A stretch of 64,000 nucleotides of DNA from Ferruginibacter sp. (lineage in GTDB: Bacteria; Bacteroidota; Bacteroidia; Chitinophagales; Chitinophagaceae): positions 186,001 through 250,000 of the forward strand of contig JAHBTO010000001.1 in assembly GCA_019638525.1 (NCBI GenBank), read 5' to 3'. The notes beneath the pieces were generated by a model. It was given only the letters and a program-made list of their open reading frames with translations. It was not told the DNA's origin and made no database searches. Shown here piece by piece: positions 55,840 through 64,000 of this stretch (position 1 is the first letter of the stretch; every line of letters begins with the position of its first letter). The position numbers and the translations under genes are program-made.

Positions 55840-56292
55840 ATGAAAGCAGTAATTCAAAGAGTAACGCATGCGTCTGTAACTATTGAGGGTAGTGTGTTTG
55901 CAAAGATTGCAAATGGATTACTTGTTTTGATTGGCATGGAAGATGCAGATACTGATGAAGACATTGAATGGTTAAGCAACAAGATTGTAAACCTTAGGAT
56001 TTTTGACGATGAAAACAATGTACCCAACAAATCGGTAAAAGAAATAAATGGCGATATTTTATTGGTAAGCCAGTTTACTTTACATGCTTCTACCAAAAAA
56101 GGAAACCGTCCATCTTATTTAAAAGCAAGTAAACCACATATTGCTATTCCATTGTACGAAAAAATGATTGCACAATTACAAATTGATTTGGGTAAGTATA
56201 TTTATACCGGTATGTTTGGCGCCGATATGAAAGTGCAGTTATTGAATGACGGGCCTATAACGATAGTGATTGATACTAAAAATAAAGAATAA
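55840..56292 (+). CDS. dtd: D-aminoacyl-tRNA deacylase
   Basis: Dtd hydrolyses D-amino acids (and glycine mischarged on tRNA-Ala) from tRNAs. The 150-residue protein has MKAVIQRVTHASVTIEG, the catalytic SQFTLHAST motif and the Gly-cis-Pro motif near the end (NDGPITIVIDT). This is full family length. The next gene, a MazG-like hydrolase, starts 72 bp later on the same strand; both are house-cleaning enzymes and may be co-transcribed. Confidence 0.95.
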   Translation: MKAVIQRVTHASVTIEGSVFAKIANGLLVLIGMEDADTDEDIEWLSNKIVNLRIFDDENNVPNKSVKEINGDILLVSQFTLHASTKKGNRPSYLKASKPHIAIPLYEKMIAQLQIDLGKYIYTGMFGADMKVQLLNDGPITIVIDTKNKE

Positions 56293-56364
56293 ATTTTCAA
56301 TTTTTCAATAACAGAAAAAATACTGCACTTATAATTATTTAATTTTTTATTTACACGTTGCTAT

Positions 56365-56700
56365 ATGAAAGAAATGACTATTAAACAAGCTCAGGCCGCT
56401 GTGAACGAATGGATAAAAACTGTGGGTGTAAAATATTTTAGTGAACTTACCAACCTGGGCATATTGATGGAAGAAGTGGGCGAATTAAGCAGGCTGATGG
56501 TGCGTACATATGGCGACCAGTCATTTAAAAAATCTGACGAAGGAAAAGAGATAGCCGATGAAATGGCTGATGTATTTTGGGTATTGCTATGCCTTGCCAA
56601 CCAAACCGGCGTTGATTTAACTGATGCACTTGAAAAAAATTTTGAAAAAAAGAATGCAAGAGACAAAGAAAGGCACCGCCAAAATAAGAAACTTGAATAA
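56365..56700 (+). CDS. MazG-like nucleotide pyrophosphohydrolase
   Basis: The 111-residue protein is a single-domain all-alpha NTP pyrophosphohydrolase. The metal-binding EExxE pattern is EEVGELSRLMVR and the ExxD half is EIADEMADVFWVLLCLANQ. Such enzymes remove non-canonical nucleotides such as dUTP or oxidised forms. It is shorter than full MazG (one domain only). The C-terminal 25 residues are very charged and may be flexible. Confidence 0.9.
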   Translation: MKEMTIKQAQAAVNEWIKTVGVKYFSELTNLGILMEEVGELSRLMVRTYGDQSFKKSDEGKEIADEMADVFWVLLCLANQTGVDLTDALEKNFEKKNARDKERHRQNKKLE

Positions 56701-56778
56701 AACAATATAAAATAAAGTCAATCTTTTCATCAAATTTTAAGCATACAGCAATGCTTTACAATAATTGTCAATAATGCC

Positions 56779-56786
56779 TAAATTTG
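56779..56786 (+). promoter_or_regulatory. -7 box of the glycyl-tRNA synthetase gene
   Basis: TAAATTTG is an exact TAnnTTTG match, 6 nt before the ATG at 56793. A weak TTTA lies 20 nt upstream of it. The following CGCCCTATG is shared with the ABC-F start region. Confidence 0.6.
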
Positions 56787-56792
56787 CGCCCT

Positions 56793-58268
56793 ATGGCAAA
56801 TGAAGCAAACAATTTCGCAGAACTTATATCGCATTGCAAAGAATACGGTTATATTTTTCAATCATCAGAAATATATGATGGCCTTGCTGCCGTGTACGAT
56901 TACGGCCAAAACGGGGCACAGTTAAAAAAGAATATCCGTGACGAATGGTGGAAAAGCATGACCCAACTGCACGAAAACATTGTGGGTATTGATGCCGCCA
57001 TTTTTATGCACCCTACTACCTGGAAAGCAAGCGGCCACGTTGATAATTTCAGCGACCCCATGATTGATAACAAAGACAGCAAAAAAAGATACCGTGTTGA
57101 CCATTTGATTGAAGGCTTTGCCGATGAGTTAAAAGCAAAGGGTGAAAAAGGAGCCAAAGAAGCCGATGAAATTTTAACCGCTATGGATGCATTGCTGGCA
57201 AAAGATGATTATGCCGGTTTAAAAAAATTGATTGAAGACAATAAAATAACCTGTTCGGTTAGTAAAACATGTAACTGGACAGATGTGCGCCTGTTTAACC
57301 TGATGTTTAAAACAGAGTTTGGCGCTGTGGCTGCTGAAAACCCCGATGAAAATATTGTTTACCTGCGCCCCGAAACCGCACAAGGTATTTTTGTAAATTT
57401 TTTGAATGTTCAAAAAACCGGTAGGATGAAGATTCCTTTTGGCATTGCACAAACCGGTAAGGCTTTCCGCAACGAAATTGTAGCCCGCCAATTTATTTTT
57501 CGCATGCGTGAATTTGAACAGATGGAGATGCAGTTTTTTGTAAGGCCCGGCACGCAAATGGAATGGTACAACTACTGGAAAGAAGAAAGAAAAAAATGGC
57601 ATGAAAGCATTGGCATACCTGCAGCTAAACTACGTTACCATAATCATGTAAAGCTGGCACACTATGCAGATGCAGCGCTTGATATTGAATTTGAATTTCC
57701 TTTTGGTTGGAAAGAACTGGAAGGTATTCACAGCCGTACCGATTTTGATTTAAAACAACACCAGCAATACAGTAAAAAGAAAATACAGTATTTTGATAAC
57801 GACTTAAAAGAAGATGGAAAACCTTTTGGCAATTATACACCATATGTGGTAGAAACATCTGTTGGATTAGACAGGCTTTTTTTAACTATACTGAGCCTTG
57901 CGTATGCAGAAGAAAAATGGACAAAAGAAGATGGCAGCGAAGACAGCCGTGTGGTATTACGCATACCGCCAAAAATAGCACCTACCAAACTTGCCATTCT
58001 TCCGCTTGTTAAAAAAGATGGCCTGCCCGAAATTGCTAAAGAGCTGATGAACCAATGCAAAACAGCTTTTCATTGTTTTTATGAAGAGAAAGATGCCATT
58101 GGTAAACGATACCGCAGGATGGATGCAATAGGTACACCCTTTTGCGTAACCATCGATCATCAAACAAAAGAAGACAATACAGTTACTATACGTTATCGCG
58201 ACAGCATGCAACAGGAAAGGATTGCATTGAATGATGTGAAGTACCTGGTGCTGAAAAATATCAGTTAA
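56793..58268 (+). CDS. glyS: Glycyl-tRNA synthetase, single-chain (alpha2) type
   Basis: The 491-residue class II synthetase charges tRNA-Gly. It has the conserved motif-2 region FRNEIVARQFIFRMREFEQ with EMQFF after it, YLRPETAQGIF, and the C-terminal anticodon-binding domain (PPKIAPTKLAILPL). It is the eukaryote/Bacteroidota-like homodimeric type, not the bacterial alpha2beta2 GlyQ/GlyS pair. The frame is open to a TTG at 56784, but this lies inside the promoter box, so the ATG at 56793 is used. It is followed by a terminator. Confidence 0.95.
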   Translation: MANEANNFAELISHCKEYGYIFQSSEIYDGLAAVYDYGQNGAQLKKNIRDEWWKSMTQLHENIVGIDAAIFMHPTTWKASGHVDNFSDPMIDNKDSKKRYRVDHLIEGFADELKAKGEKGAKEADEILTAMDALLAKDDYAGLKKLIEDNKITCSVSKTCNWTDVRLFNLMFKTEFGAVAAENPDENIVYLRPETAQGIFVNFLNVQKTGRMKIPFGIAQTGKAFRNEIVARQFIFRMREFEQMEMQFFVRPGTQMEWYNYWKEERKKWHESIGIPAAKLRYHNHVKLAHYADAALDIEFEFPFGWKELEGIHSRTDFDLKQHQQYSKKKIQYFDNDLKEDGKPFGNYTPYVVETSVGLDRLFLTILSLAYAEEKWTKEDGSEDSRVVLRIPPKIAPTKLAILPLVKKDGLPEIAKELMNQCKTAFHCFYEEKDAIGKRYRRMDAIGTPFCVTIDHQTKEDNTVTIRYRDSMQQERIALNDVKYLVLKNIS

Positions 58269-58296
58269 ACTTAACTCTTCATAATTTTTTTAAAAG

Positions 58297-58329
58297 AGGT
58301 TGTGGCTAAATTGGCTGCAACCTTTTTTT
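58297..58329 (+). terminator. Rho-independent terminator of the glycyl-tRNA synthetase gene
   Basis: AGGTTG (58297-58302) pairs with CAACCT (58318-58323), with a further GC/GC pair inside across two mismatches. A T-run follows (58323-58329). Confidence 0.7.
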
Positions 58330-58471
58330 GCAAACTTGTGTTGATATTTTTCTTTAAAGCTATCGGCTATATCTTCATTAGCCTGTAACCAGGTTACTAT
58401 AAAAATTACATACTTCTGTTTTATTTACAACATCAATTTTACTTACATTTAAGTTCTAAAAAAACGATTGC

Positions 58472-60136
58472 ATGAAATCTGATTACGAAATTGCTAATGA
58501 AAATATCATGCTGCCCATAACCGGCATTGCAACTGAAATGGGCATACCCAATGATATGCTTGTTCCTTACGGCCACTACAAAGCCAAAATAAAAATTACC
58601 GAATTTGATGAAAAAAAAATTGCTTCATCAAAACTTATCCTTGTTACGGCCATAACACCCAATAAAGCAGGCGTAGGTAAAACAACCACATCTGTTGGGT
58701 TGGCTGATGGCCTGCATAAACTAAACAAGAAAGTGGTATTGGCACTACGGGAACCCTCGCTGGGCCCATGTTTTGGCATGAAAGGCGGCGCTGCCGGCGG
58801 TGGCTATTCGCAAGTGGTGCCAATGGAAGATATCAACCTGCATTTTACCGGCGATTTTCATGCCATCACCGCAGCCAACAACACATTGTCATCGCTTATT
58901 GATAATTTCCGTTTTTTTAATCGTGGCAAGCCTGATGGTGTAAAAACGGTTTTAATGAAACGCTGCCTGGATGTAAATGACCGCTCGCTGAGAAATATTG
59001 TAACGGCATTGCATGGCCCTAATAACGGTATTACCACCGAAACAGGTTTTGTAATTACATCGGCAAGCGAATTGATGGCGGTATTATGCTTATCAGAAAA
59101 TTTAGCAGACCTGCGCAACAGGATTGATAACATGCTGCTGGGGTTTACTTTTGCCGGCGATCCGTTTACAACAAAAGACCTGGGTGTTACCGGTGCAATT
59201 ACAGCTTTATTAAAAGATGCTATTCTGCCCAACCTGGTGCAAACGCTTGAGCATACGCCTGCACTCATTCATGGAGGGCCTTTTGCAAATATTGCCCATG
59301 GATGCAATTCGCTGATGGCCACAAAAACTGCCATGCAGTTTGGCGATTACGTAGTAACAGAAGCCGGTTTTGCAAGCGACCTGGGCGCCGAAAAATTCTT
59401 CAACATAAAATGCCGCAAAGCAGGTTTGCAACCGGCCATGAGTGTATTGGTAGCTACGTTGCAGGCATTAAAACTTAATGGTGGATCTACCGAGGCTGAG
59501 ATGAAATTACCCAACATGGTAAAACTAAAAGAAGGTTTAAGAAATCTTCAAAAACATATTTCTATCTTAAAAACATTCGGACAAAAAGTATTGGTGGTGA
59601 TTAATCGTTTTGGTTTTGATGACGCAAAGGAATTAGAGTTTATGAGAGAATGGTGCAGCCAAAATGATGCAGCATTTGCCATTAATGATGCTTTTTCACT
59701 TGGTGGCGATGGCGCTGTAGAAATGGCACAGTCAGTTGTTGATATTTGTGAAAACCCATCTGCCCCATTACAATTTACTTACAACCTGGAAGATGATATT
59801 GAAACCAAGTTGAACAAGATTGTACAAAAAATTTATGGCGGCACCGGCGTGGTGCTTTATAAAAAAGCTAAAGACATGATTGCAAAAATTGAAAATCTTG
59901 GGTTGGGCCACTTGCCGGTTTGTATGGCAAAAACACAATACTCATTTACCGATAACCTTGCTACAAGTGGTCTTGATGGCGGCTTTAGTATTGACGTGGA
60001 AGATATTGTAATTAACAAAGGGGCAGGTTTTATTGTTGCAGTATGTGGCGAAATGATGCGTATGCCGGGATTACCCAAAAACCCACAGGCAAAAAATATT
60101 GATGTAGTGGATGGTAAAATCATCGGCCTAAGCTGA
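58472..60136 (+). CDS. fhs: Formate-tetrahydrofolate ligase
   Basis: Fhs makes 10-formyl-tetrahydrofolate from formate, THF and ATP, feeding purine and formyl-Met-tRNA synthesis. The 554-residue protein has the P-loop NKAGVGKTTTSVGLADGL, REPSLGPCFGMKGGAAGGG and later GGPFANIAHGCNS. It is the full family length. It is monocistronic; the convergent unknown gene ends 9 bp downstream. Supply of one-carbon units links it loosely to the glycyl-tRNA synthetase neighbour, but this is not a known operon. Confidence 0.96.
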   Translation: MKSDYEIANENIMLPITGIATEMGIPNDMLVPYGHYKAKIKITEFDEKKIASSKLILVTAITPNKAGVGKTTTSVGLADGLHKLNKKVVLALREPSLGPCFGMKGGAAGGGYSQVVPMEDINLHFTGDFHAITAANNTLSSLIDNFRFFNRGKPDGVKTVLMKRCLDVNDRSLRNIVTALHGPNNGITTETGFVITSASELMAVLCLSENLADLRNRIDNMLLGFTFAGDPFTTKDLGVTGAITALLKDAILPNLVQTLEHTPALIHGGPFANIAHGCNSLMATKTAMQFGDYVVTEAGFASDLGAEKFFNIKCRKAGLQPAMSVLVATLQALKLNGGSTEAEMKLPNMVKLKEGLRNLQKHISILKTFGQKVLVVINRFGFDDAKELEFMREWCSQNDAAFAINDAFSLGGDGAVEMAQSVVDICENPSAPLQFTYNLEDDIETKLNKIVQKIYGGTGVVLYKKAKDMIAKIENLGLGHLPVCMAKTQYSFTDNLATSGLDGGFSIDVEDIVINKGAGFIVAVCGEMMRMPGLPKNPQAKNIDVVDGKIIGLS

Positions 60137-60144
60137 TGATGCAA

Positions 60145-60570
60145 TTATACATCTTCGTAATAAGGTTTCTCATCGTGGCTGATGCTTTCACGCTGTTGCC
60201 AGTAAGCAAGCGTAACCACATGCCCATCGGGTGTTTTTAGCAAGCGGCCAAAAATAGCATTGATGGTATTAAAAGTATAATCAGTTACGCCTACAGTAAA
60301 TGTTTCGGGTGTTGGCACTGTTGCTGTATTATTTTCTACGCCTTCAACAGGTTTGGGTGCAGGCGCAGCTTTTGGTGGCGGCGATGGAACAACCACAACT
60401 GTAAACCCGTTATACTCCAGTAATTTTTTTAAAAAATCAACTCTTTGTGGCAATACATTTTTTTCTACAATGCCGCATTTAACGCCATCAAGTTCGTCAA
60501 ACTCATGATTTTTATTAATGGCCATCTGTACAAATTTGTTTTTATAATCCGGTGAATTGTTTACCTGCAT
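60145..60570 (-). CDS. Small protein of unknown function, last gene of the complex I operon
   Basis: The 141-residue soluble protein has a Pro/Ala-rich linker in the middle (VVPSPPPKAAPAPKPVEG). The N-terminal half begins MQVNNSPDYKNKFVQMAI and the C-terminal half has VGVTDYTFNTINAIFGRLLK. No named family is recognised. It starts 14 bp after nuoN, so it is probably translated from the nuo mRNA. A link to complex I is a guess from position only. It has no signal peptide. Confidence 0.7.
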   Translation of the reverse strand: MQVNNSPDYKNKFVQMAINKNHEFDELDGVKCGIVEKNVLPQRVDFLKKLLEYNGFTVVVVPSPPPKAAPAPKPVEGVENNTATVPTPETFTVGVTDYTFNTINAIFGRLLKTPDGHVVTLAYWQQRESISHDEKPYYEDV

Positions 60571-60584
60571 TCACCAATAATCTT

Positions 60585-61982
60585 CTATACCAAACTTTGT
60601 ATGTAGTCGTAAATCCAACTTAACAAACCAATTAATACAATACCGGCGCTGCAAAAAATCAAAGCCAGTTTAGTAGATGGTTCAATAGTAATTTTTTCTA
60701 TTGGATTTTCATTCTTCTCCATAAAAACTGCACGTATCACCCGTAAATAATAATACAGCGATATAATCATATTAAGTGCAGCTATGATGATAAACAGGTA
60801 GCTTCCTTTTGAAGCGCCAGCCGTAAGCAGGAAAAGTTTTCCAAAAAAACCTGCAGTTGGTGGTATGCCTGCCAGCGAAAACAATGCCAGCGCCAGCACC
60901 CAGCTTAAGAAAGGATTTGTTTTATTCATTCCCCTGTAATCGTCAATTTCTTCTGCATCTGTTTTTGTAGCAATAGCATCGGCCACAGCAAATGCCGCAA
61001 GGTTTGAAAACACATACACTAAAATAAAAAACACAACCGATGATGTGCCTTGCATAGAACTGCCGCTGATGCCCACCAGTATAAAACCAACCTGTGCAAT
61101 AGATGAAAATGCAAGAAAGCGTTTTATATTTTGCTGCCGCAGCGCAAACAAGTTACCAATCACCATAGTGGCAACAGATACAATTACCAGCAAATTATAC
61201 CAAAGCACTTGCAAGGGTAAAAACACTTTGTATAATACCGATAGAAAAATAAAAGCTACAGCGCCTTTTGATACTACAGATAAAAAAGAAGTGGCAGCCA
61301 TGGGCGAGCCTTCGTACACATCGGCCGTCCATAAATGAAAAGGCACGATGGATAATTTAAAGGCAAAAGCAGCAAAGAAAAATATAAAGGCTAAAACTTC
61401 CAGTGTACTTCCATGAAGCTGCAAAGGAATTTCTGTAAAATTGATAGTGCCTGTAGCGCCATAAATTAATGAGATGCCAAATAACATGATACCCGATGAG
61501 AAGGCCGAAGAAAGAATCATTTTCATAGCGCCTTCTGATGAACGTTTTTTATCAAGGTCGAAGTTGGCCATGGCTGCCACGGGGATGGTTGCCAGTTCGA
61601 GCGATAAGAAGAACATCAACAAATTTCCGCTTGATATTAAAAAGAACATACCCAGCAATGCACACAACATCAGCATAAAAAATTCGGGCATGTGCTGTAA
61701 TCTTTTAAACCAATTGGCAAACAACAACGAGATAAGATAAACGGCCAGGTTTAAAATATTTTTTTGCAACACAATTAAACCCGTAGTAAGGTACATGCCG
61801 TCAAACAAAGAGCCCGGTTTATTATAAAAGAAACCGGCTAAGAAATTCAGCAATAATAAAACCTGTAACAGCAATAACAAATGTTCATTGCTAATCCCCT
61901 TGCCAATTTTAATAAACAGCAACAAGAAAATAATACCGGTTAATACCAGTTCGGGTTTCATCAATGTTAAAAAATCGTTCAT
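60585..61982 (-). CDS. nuoN: NADH-quinone oxidoreductase subunit N
   Basis: NuoN is one of the three antiporter-like membrane subunits of respiratory complex I and pumps protons. The 465-residue protein has about 13-14 hydrophobic segments and the conserved lysine region LSLELATIPVAAMANFD. It also has the antiporter motif FKLSIVPFHLWTADVYEGSP and SSIAQVGFILVG. It lies 13 bp downstream of nuoM. Length is typical for the subunit. Confidence 0.95.
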   Translation of the reverse strand: MNDFLTLMKPELVLTGIIFLLLFIKIGKGISNEHLLLLLQVLLLLNFLAGFFYNKPGSLFDGMYLTTGLIVLQKNILNLAVYLISLLFANWFKRLQHMPEFFMLMLCALLGMFFLISSGNLLMFFLSLELATIPVAAMANFDLDKKRSSEGAMKMILSSAFSSGIMLFGISLIYGATGTINFTEIPLQLHGSTLEVLAFIFFFAAFAFKLSIVPFHLWTADVYEGSPMAATSFLSVVSKGAVAFIFLSVLYKVFLPLQVLWYNLLVIVSVATMVIGNLFALRQQNIKRFLAFSSIAQVGFILVGISGSSMQGTSSVVFFILVYVFSNLAAFAVADAIATKTDAEEIDDYRGMNKTNPFLSWVLALALFSLAGIPPTAGFFGKLFLLTAGASKGSYLFIIIAALNMIISLYYYLRVIRAVFMEKNENPIEKITIEPSTKLALIFCSAGIVLIGLLSWIYDYIQSLV

Positions 61983-61995
61983 TCAAATATTTTAG

Positions 61996-63468
61996 TTACT
62001 GCATTTTTTGCATAATTATTTCGGCACCGGGGCTAACCAGGTTAATTAACCAGTTGGGTGCAAGCCCCACAGCCAGAATAGCTGCAAGCAAAATGATGGC
62101 AGCCAGTTTTTCGTTCCAGGCAGCATCTTTTAACTGTTCAAAACTTTCAGTTAACGGGCCCATTGCCACTTTTGTTACTGCACGTAAAATATAAACAGCA
62201 GTTACCACAATTGAAAGGCATGCCAATACAGTTGCTGCCCTGCTAAATGTATCGGGGTGTTGCCAGGAGCCCATGAACACCGTCATCTCTGCAACAAAAC
62301 CACTTAGGCCCGGTAAGCCAAGCGAGCATAATCCTACGATAAACAAAAGTGTAATTACAAATGGTATCTTTTTCAACAATCCACTCATTTCACTTACCTG
62401 CCGGGTGTGGGTGCGTTCGTATATCATTCCTATTACGGCAAAAAAAAGTGCCGTCATCAAACCATGCGATACCATTTGCAACACAGCGCCGGTTATGGCT
62501 GTTTTGGTAAGCATGCCAATACCCAGTAAAACAAAACCGCAATGGCTGATGGAAGAATATGCGTTGATGTATTTTAAATCTTTTTGCATCATGGTGGCGA
62601 AGGCGCCATATAAAATTGCAATAACTGATAACACGATGATGATGGTTGCATATTCTTTTGCAGCCTGTGGCATCAGGTAGGTGGCAATACGTAAACAACC
62701 ATAGCCGCCCAGTTTCATAGAGATGCCAGCCAGGAACATAGAGCCTGCTGTAGGCGCCGATGAATGCCCATCGGGTACCCAAGTATGAAATGGAAACAAA
62801 GCAGTGAACACACCAAAACCAACAAACAATAAAGGGAAACAAATCATTTGTGTTTGCACAGGAATTTGCAGTTGCGATAATTTCAATAAATCAAAACTGT
62901 GTACGCCTCCCGAAAAATATGTACCCAGCAACCCTACCAACACCAATGCCGAACCACCCATCAGCATAAGGGCAAGTTTGTTGGCGCTGTATTCTTTTTT
63001 TCCGCTGCCCCAAATTCCTATCAAAAGATATTTAGGTATTACAGCAATCTCTAAAAAGAAAAACAAGATGAACAGGTCGAGCGAAATAAAAAAACCATAA
63101 GCGCCCAGGCTTAATAAAATAAGCATGAAGAAAAACTCTTTAGTCATCTTGGTTACGTTCCATGAAACCAACACACCGGCAATCACTACAAACGCCGTCA
63201 ACAAAATCATTGCAACAGAAATACCATCTACTCCCAAATGAAAACTAATACCCCAGGATGGAAACCAATTATAAGAGGTTTCAAATAATATTTGTGCTGT
63301 ATTGCCTTCAATCCTTTGCTGCCTGAAATTATATAACAAAACAAAAGCCAGTACAAGCTGCAATGCCGAACCCGCCAATGCCACCCATTTTACCTGTGTG
63401 GCATTACGAAGCAGCAATAACAATATTGCAGTTAGTAATGGTATTAATATCAATAACGATAAATTCAT
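61996..63468 (-). CDS. nuoM: NADH-quinone oxidoreductase subunit M
   Basis: NuoM is the second antiporter-like subunit of complex I. The 490-residue protein has about 14 membrane segments, with LFFFLEIAVIPKYLLIGIWG (the conserved Glu), ALFPFHTWVPDGHSSAPTAG and NAYSSISHCGFVLLGIG. It lies between nuoL (69 bp upstream, partial) and nuoN, the normal order L-M-N. The ATG at 63468 is the natural start. Confidence 0.96.
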   Translation of the reverse strand: MNLSLLILIPLLTAILLLLLRNATQVKWVALAGSALQLVLAFVLLYNFRQQRIEGNTAQILFETSYNWFPSWGISFHLGVDGISVAMILLTAFVVIAGVLVSWNVTKMTKEFFFMLILLSLGAYGFFISLDLFILFFFLEIAVIPKYLLIGIWGSGKKEYSANKLALMLMGGSALVLVGLLGTYFSGGVHSFDLLKLSQLQIPVQTQMICFPLLFVGFGVFTALFPFHTWVPDGHSSAPTAGSMFLAGISMKLGGYGCLRIATYLMPQAAKEYATIIIVLSVIAILYGAFATMMQKDLKYINAYSSISHCGFVLLGIGMLTKTAITGAVLQMVSHGLMTALFFAVIGMIYERTHTRQVSEMSGLLKKIPFVITLLFIVGLCSLGLPGLSGFVAEMTVFMGSWQHPDTFSRAATVLACLSIVVTAVYILRAVTKVAMGPLTESFEQLKDAAWNEKLAAIILLAAILAVGLAPNWLINLVSPGAEIIMQKMQ

Positions 63469-63537
63469 TCTTATAATTTTGAATGATGTGTTTTAAATGT
63501 TGTACTACCATTTAAATCATTCATCTTTCTGTATTCA

Positions 63538-64000
63538 TCATTTCCATATATAAATAAATAACAAAGCCAACCCAATAGCTCCAGCCAAAAAATAAATAGC
63601 ATAAGATTGTACTTTGCCCGATTGAAACTTTTTAATTGTTGCTGAAAAATCTTCTGTACCATTACCTGTTGCATTCACCAATCCATCTACAATATATTTA
63701 TCAAACCATGCAGCAGGCCTGCCTATTAAATTGAAAATAATTTTTTTGGTGATGAAGTGATAAACCTCATCTATATAAAATTTATGATAGGCGGCTTTAT
63801 AAAAACCATTTAATGATGCAGCCACTTTGCCAGGTATTGCATTTTGTTTTTTATACATCCACATGGCAATAAAAATACCTGCCAGCCCCAATGCAACCGG
63901 TGCAATTGAAAACTGAAGATGAAAACCTGTGTTCAGCCTTGTGCCATCCGAACTTACAAAATGCCCAAATGGAATAAAACCGGCAACAGCGGCGCCAATG
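63538..64000 (-). CDS. nuoL: NADH-quinone oxidoreductase subunit L, C-terminal part, cut by window end
   Basis: The frame is open through base 64000, and about 153 C-terminal residues are visible, including AAVAGFIPFGHFVSSDG and NGFYKAAYHKFYIDEVYHF. The last is typical of the NuoL C-terminal amphipathic helix region that runs along the membrane. GNGTEDFSATIKKFQSGKVQ precedes the final membrane helix. The stop is at 63538-63540. The gene continues outside the window; nuoK and other subunits are expected upstream. Confidence 0.93.
   Translation of the reverse strand, partial: IGAAVAGFIPFGHFVSSDGTRLNTGFHLQFSIAPVALGLAGIFIAMWMYKKQNAIPGKVAASLNGFYKAAYHKFYIDEVYHFITKKIIFNLIGRPAAWFDKYIVDGLVNATGNGTEDFSATIKKFQSGKVQSYAIYFLAGAIGLALLFIYIWK

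Noticed and set aside
63471..63674. Separate small gene between nuoM and nuoL
   Set aside because: It overlaps the nuoL C-terminal frame, which matches the family well; this frame is a shadow.

Overview
The window is AT-rich bacterial chromosome that looks like a member of the Bacteroidota, most likely near the Chitinophagaceae (inference). The signs are three secreted proteins with Por/type IX secretion C-terminal sorting domains, the Bacteroidota-type promoter element TAnnTTTG in front of many genes, a FabZ-then-LpxA order typical of the phylum, a fused IcmF-type acyl-CoA mutase, and a class II (B12-dependent) ribonucleotide reductase. I see no tRNA, rRNA, CRISPR array, insertion sequence or prophage. 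Most of the window is core chromosome.

Layout. 1-2.0 kb: end of a FabZ domain, lpxA and an orphan ABC ATPase. 2.0-7.8 kb: alanine dehydrogenase and tsaE on the minus strand, diverging from a copper-type P-type ATPase and a short RecQ helicase. 7.8-19.4 kb: a minus-strand terminator and possible structured RNA, an LtaS-like membrane sulfatase-fold protein, a HerA/YjgR-type ATPase, a di-heme peroxidase, an OmpR-type regulator, ruvB, a DUF937-OmpA protein, and a LytS/LytR-type two-component pair followed by an M28 peptidase. 19.4-22.5 kb: two GT4 glycosyltransferases and an FkbM methyltransferase interrupted by one in-frame TGA, a small surface-glycan locus. 22.8-29.6 kb: ABC-F ATPase, PAS histidine kinase, HGSNAT-like membrane acyltransferase and a T9SS surface protein. 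29.9-36.8 kb: two further T9SS cargo proteins, an M1 metallopeptidase and a 1507-residue protein with calcium-binding-type repeats. 36.8-43.9 kb: rsmA, a lipoprotein-like and a small beta-barrel protein, icmF and a PEGA-like secreted protein. 44.0-47.0 kb: a three-gene ECF-sigma operon and fabF/acpP. 47.2-51.7 kb: a GNAT acetyltransferase, a YcxB-like membrane protein and a pair of overlapping unknown exported proteins. 51.9-60.1 kb: nrdJ, a 587-bp gene-free region, dtd, a MazG-like hydrolase, glyQS-type glycyl-tRNA synthetase and fhs. 60.1-64 kb: end of the complex I operon (nuoL partial, nuoM, nuoN) and a small unknown gene.

Themes. Envelope building (lpxA, fabZ, fabF/acpP, glycan genes, OmpA, T9SS cargo) sits beside translation and nucleotide housekeeping. 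Two enzymes, IcmF and NrdJ, need adenosylcobalamin, but no cobalamin synthesis gene or recognisable cobalamin riboswitch is present.

The most striking pattern is regulatory. At least eight genes have an exact TAnnTTTG box only 3-6 nt before the start codon, which predicts leaderless or nearly leaderless mRNAs. Other points for a second look are the TGA-interrupted FkbM gene, the ECF sigma operon with helically phased direct repeats at its start, DnaA-box-like sequences upstream of nrdJ, and a small structured segment after recQ. I did not find a convincing new defence or mobile system.
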